Of a stretch of DNA of 64,000 bases, positions 62,097 through 64,000 are shown piece after piece. The position numbers and the translations under genes are program-made. Source of the stretch: Schaalia odontolytica. GTDB taxonomy: Bacteria; Actinomycetota; Actinomycetes; Actinomycetales; Actinomycetaceae. How positions within the stretch are numbered: position 1 is the stretch's first letter; the number at the start of each line of letters is the position of its first letter. The stretch is taken from contig NZ_CP102197.1 in assembly GCF_024584435.1 (NCBI RefSeq), positions 1,984,001 through 2,048,000 of the forward strand, read 5' to 3'. Below the pieces are notes generated by a model that saw only the letters and a program-made list of their open reading frames with translations, was not told the origin of the DNA and ran no database searches.

Positions 62097-63433
62097 TCCG
62101 GAAGAGTCGCCCCGGCCTCGGTCAGCAGCGCCCGCACCTGCTCCTCAAGGCCCGAGGTGCCCCTGCCCACCGAGCGCAGCTGCCCGTCAGGCCCGGCCAG
62201 GTAGTGCGTCGGCCACGCGGTTGCACCGTATGCCTGGAAGGCCTCCAGGTCCGGGTCCAGCGCCACCGGGTAGGTGATGCCCAGGCGGGACGCGGCGCCG
62301 CTCACCACGGACGCGTCACGCTCGTGGGCCTGCTGCGGAGAGTGCACGCCGATCACGACGAGGCCAGCATCCTTGTACTTCTCGTAGATGCGCTCGATCT
62401 CGGGAATCTCACGCGCGCAGTTCACGCACGAACTCGACCAAAAGTCGACGAGGGTCACGGTGCCGTGAGGCTCTCCCAGGGCGTTGAGCCATTCCGAGGC
62501 GCCGATGGCCGGCAGATGCCCGCAATCCTTGCCGGATCCGCGAGCACACTGGGCGAAGTCCGTGCGCGCCTCCACCTGCGTCTCGGGCTCGCAGGAGCCG
62601 TCCTCGCACGCTTGCCCGTCCTCGCCCTGCAGGGCCGCCGTGTAGTCCGGAATCATCCGCTGCAAGGCGGCGGGGGCGTCGGTTGCGATCCCCAGGGCGA
62701 GCGCGATCATGGCGATGCCGGCGGCGATGCGCAGGGGGCGCTGGCGAGCCGACAGGAAGCGGGCGGCGACGCCGGAGCCGGCGAGCGCGACAATCAGCAG
62801 GGGAGCGGACACGCCGATCGCGAAGGAGATGGCCAGGCCGACGATGCGCCACGTGATCTGGCCGGTGTTCGAGGCCACGATGATCGAGGTGAGGACGGGG
62901 CCCGCGCAGGGCACGAACGCCGCCCCGAGCACCATGCCGAGGCCAAATCCGGCCGCGTCGGAGGAGACCCGTGGTGCCACGCGCGCGAAGGGCCGCTCCA
63001 ACACCTCCATCACCCGGGGAATGATCATGCCGATGCCGACCGCCGCGAGGAGGATGATGCCGGTCCAACGGATCAGGGTCTGGGGAAGGTGAAGCAGGGA
63101 GAGCAGCGCCGAGCCGGCCACCGTGATGAGCATGAAGGAGGTGACGAGGCCCGCGACGATCAGCAGGGGACGGCGGGGGGCGCGCTCGGCGGTCGAGGAG
63201 CCGCTTCGCCGAACGCTCTTTCCGCCCGGGCCACCCAGGCTCACGCCCGGAGCGACTCGGAAGAGCGCGGGATCCACGCCCCCGGCGCCGGAGGATCGGC
63301 TACCGGCCTTGGCCTCGGAACGCGTTGAATCCCCTCCGCCCGCGGCCCCGAGGAAGAGCGCGGGCAGGACGGGCAGGATGCACGGGGAGATGCCCGTGAT
63401 GAGGCCACCGAGAAGGCCGATCAAGAGGAACAT
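62093..63433 (-). CDS. dipZ: CcdA-thioredoxin fusion (DipZ-like)
   Basis: 446 residues. N-terminal CcdA domain with ISPCILPVLPA and FVPCAGPVL (the two redox cysteines), about six helices, and a long, Gly/Ser/Arg-rich loop between helices 1 and 2 (about 34-85). After residue 275 follows an extracellular thioredoxin-like domain with CVNC (VDFWSSSCVNCAREI) and WPTHYL. It carries electrons across the membrane to exported thiols. The first helix starts right at the ATG 63433, which follows TAAGGT by 6 nt. Confidence 0.92.
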   Translation of the reverse strand: MFLLIGLLGGLITGISPCILPVLPALFLGAAGGGDSTRSEAKAGSRSSGAGGVDPALFRVAPGVSLGGPGGKSVRRSGSSTAERAPRRPLLIVAGLVTSFMLITVAGSALLSLLHLPQTLIRWTGIILLAAVGIGMIIPRVMEVLERPFARVAPRVSSDAAGFGLGMVLGAAFVPCAGPVLTSIIVASNTGQITWRIVGLAISFAIGVSAPLLIVALAGSGVAARFLSARQRPLRIAAGIAMIALALGIATDAPAALQRMIPDYTAALQGEDGQACEDGSCEPETQVEARTDFAQCARGSGKDCGHLPAIGASEWLNALGEPHGTVTLVDFWSSSCVNCAREIPEIERIYEKYKDAGLVVIGVHSPQQAHERDASVVSGAASRLGITYPVALDPDLEAFQAYGATAWPTHYLAGPDGQLRSVGRGTSGLEEQVRALLTEAGATLPD

Positions 63434-63439
63434 AGGTGT

Positions 63440-63445
63440 ACCTTA
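63440..63445 (-). promoter_or_regulatory. -10 box TAAGGT, leaderless start of dipZ
   Basis: Six nt separate the box from the ATG at 63433 on the minus strand. Confidence 0.5.
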
Positions 63446-63509
63446 CCCAACGGGGCGCGCGAGCGCGCGGTGCGAGCGCAGATGGGGAGGGCGGCGCGGG
63501 CGGGGCACG

Positions 63510-64000
63510 TCACGCGGGGGCGAGGACCAGGTCCGCGCGTTCCTTCGTGCGGGCCACGAGCGACATGTTCGCCGCGTCCACCGTGCGCACCCAGTGCGCG
63601 GCATCGGAGCGTTCCCGGCCACAGCTGACGTGGCGCTCGATCAGGCGGGCGGCGAGCGTCTCGATGGGCGTGTCGATGTAGACGAGGAAGTCGATGAGCC
63701 CGCGCACGTCCGCCCACCCCGGTAGCTCCAAGCCCAGGTAGTTGCCCTCCGTGATGACGACGCCCCGGCGCTCGATGGGCAGCGAGGCGGCCACGGGCTC
63801 GTGTAGGTCGCGGCGATAGTCGGGGGCGAGCACGAGCGAGTCGGCGCGGCGCACGCGCCCCAGGAGGGCGACGTAGCCGCCGACGTCGAAGGTGTCGGGT
63901 GCGCCCTTGTGGTCCGCCAGGCCTCGGGCGGCCAGCAGGGCGTTCGACATGTGGAAGCCATCCATGGGGGCCAGGCCCGCGACGGGTACGCCGACTCGGG
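63510..64000 (-). CDS. Nucleoside/nucleotide kinase-like protein, C-terminal part (cut by window edge)
   Basis: The reading frame is open to the window end, entering as VGVPVAGLAPMDGFHMSN. The MDGFH block is the substrate-side motif of the uridine kinase/PanK-like P-loop family; the Walker A must be outside the window. Later motifs fit: DYRRDLHEPVAASLPI, VVITEGNYLGLE, and the lid RHVSCGRERSDAAHW. An ATG at 63965 is in frame but would cut the motif, so it is not the start. The substrate is unknown (sugar, nucleoside or pantothenate-like). Confidence 0.85.
   Translation of the reverse strand, partial: RVGVPVAGLAPMDGFHMSNALLAARGLADHKGAPDTFDVGGYVALLGRVRRADSLVLAPDYRRDLHEPVAASLPIERRGVVITEGNYLGLELPGWADVRGLIDFLVYIDTPIETLAARLIERHVSCGRERSDAAHWVRTVDAANMSLVARTKERADLVLAPA

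Overview
The window is high-GC DNA from a Gram-positive actinobacterium. The order pknB-pknA-pbpA-rodA-pstP-fhaB-fhaA is the classical actinobacterial growth and division operon. A class C sortase with an LPXTG pilin, and many genes whose start codon sits 6-7 nt after a TANNNT box (leaderless-type starts), point to the Actinomycetaceae (Schaalia/Actinomyces-like). The genus is inferred, not proven. No rRNA, tRNA, phage, transposase or CRISPR array was seen.

Layout. 1-8138 (minus): Ser/Thr kinase, phosphatase, FHA and cell-wall elongation operon, entering the window in pknB. 8468-9430 (minus): class Ib ribonucleotide reductase radical subunit nrdF. 9584-13416 (minus): a seven-gene, translationally coupled cassette. 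It holds a 400-residue protein with a glycine-zipper C-terminus, two paralogous small membrane proteins, an orphan copy of the glycine-zipper module, two LpqN-like proteins and a small helical protein. I read it as a candidate type VII-type toxin/immunity locus; a C9 tract at its start puts the first gene out of frame. 13851-17227 (plus): membrane protein, AAA ATPase with a frameshift, TPR-membrane protein. 17252-26948: prolyl aminopeptidase, lipoprotein plus OmpA-like pair, two-component system, AzlCD exporter, polar amino-acid ABC importer.

26949-29285 is a gene-free stretch full of iterated motifs, a 64-bp tandem repeat and a decayed copy of the 3' end of the neighbouring RNase H gene. 29286-34954 holds RNase HI with an extra C-terminal domain and three tandem paralogous surface proteins with recurrent intergenic modules. 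35087-39031: S9 oligopeptidase, GtrA-like protein, patatin. 39032-40496 is a second repeat-rich gap, ending in the nrdHIE promoter region, which has DnaA-box-like sites. 40497-43524: nrdH-nrdI-nrdE, about 31 kb from nrdF and on the opposite strand. 43600-47088: five related small Tyr/Gly/Pro-rich membrane proteins. 47170-52384: ABC-class P-loop ATPase and a MacB/FtsX-type ABC transporter. 52905-54626: L-serine dehydratase. 55287-60712: pilus locus (frameshifted shaft pilin, sortase C, large adhesin). 60814-64000: nucleosidase, low-molecular-weight phosphatase, CcdA-thioredoxin fusion, and a truncated nucleoside-kinase-like gene.

Functional threads. The kinases and PstP probably tune RodA/PbpA cell-wall synthesis through the FHA proteins. 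NrdHIEF make deoxynucleotides. The pilus locus, the lipoproteins and the candidate toxin cassette form the surface and competition part of the window. Three genes (toxin, AAA ATPase, shaft pilin) carry single-indel frame breaks, two of them in C tracts. These are either phase-variable sites or sequence errors, and raw reads would settle which.
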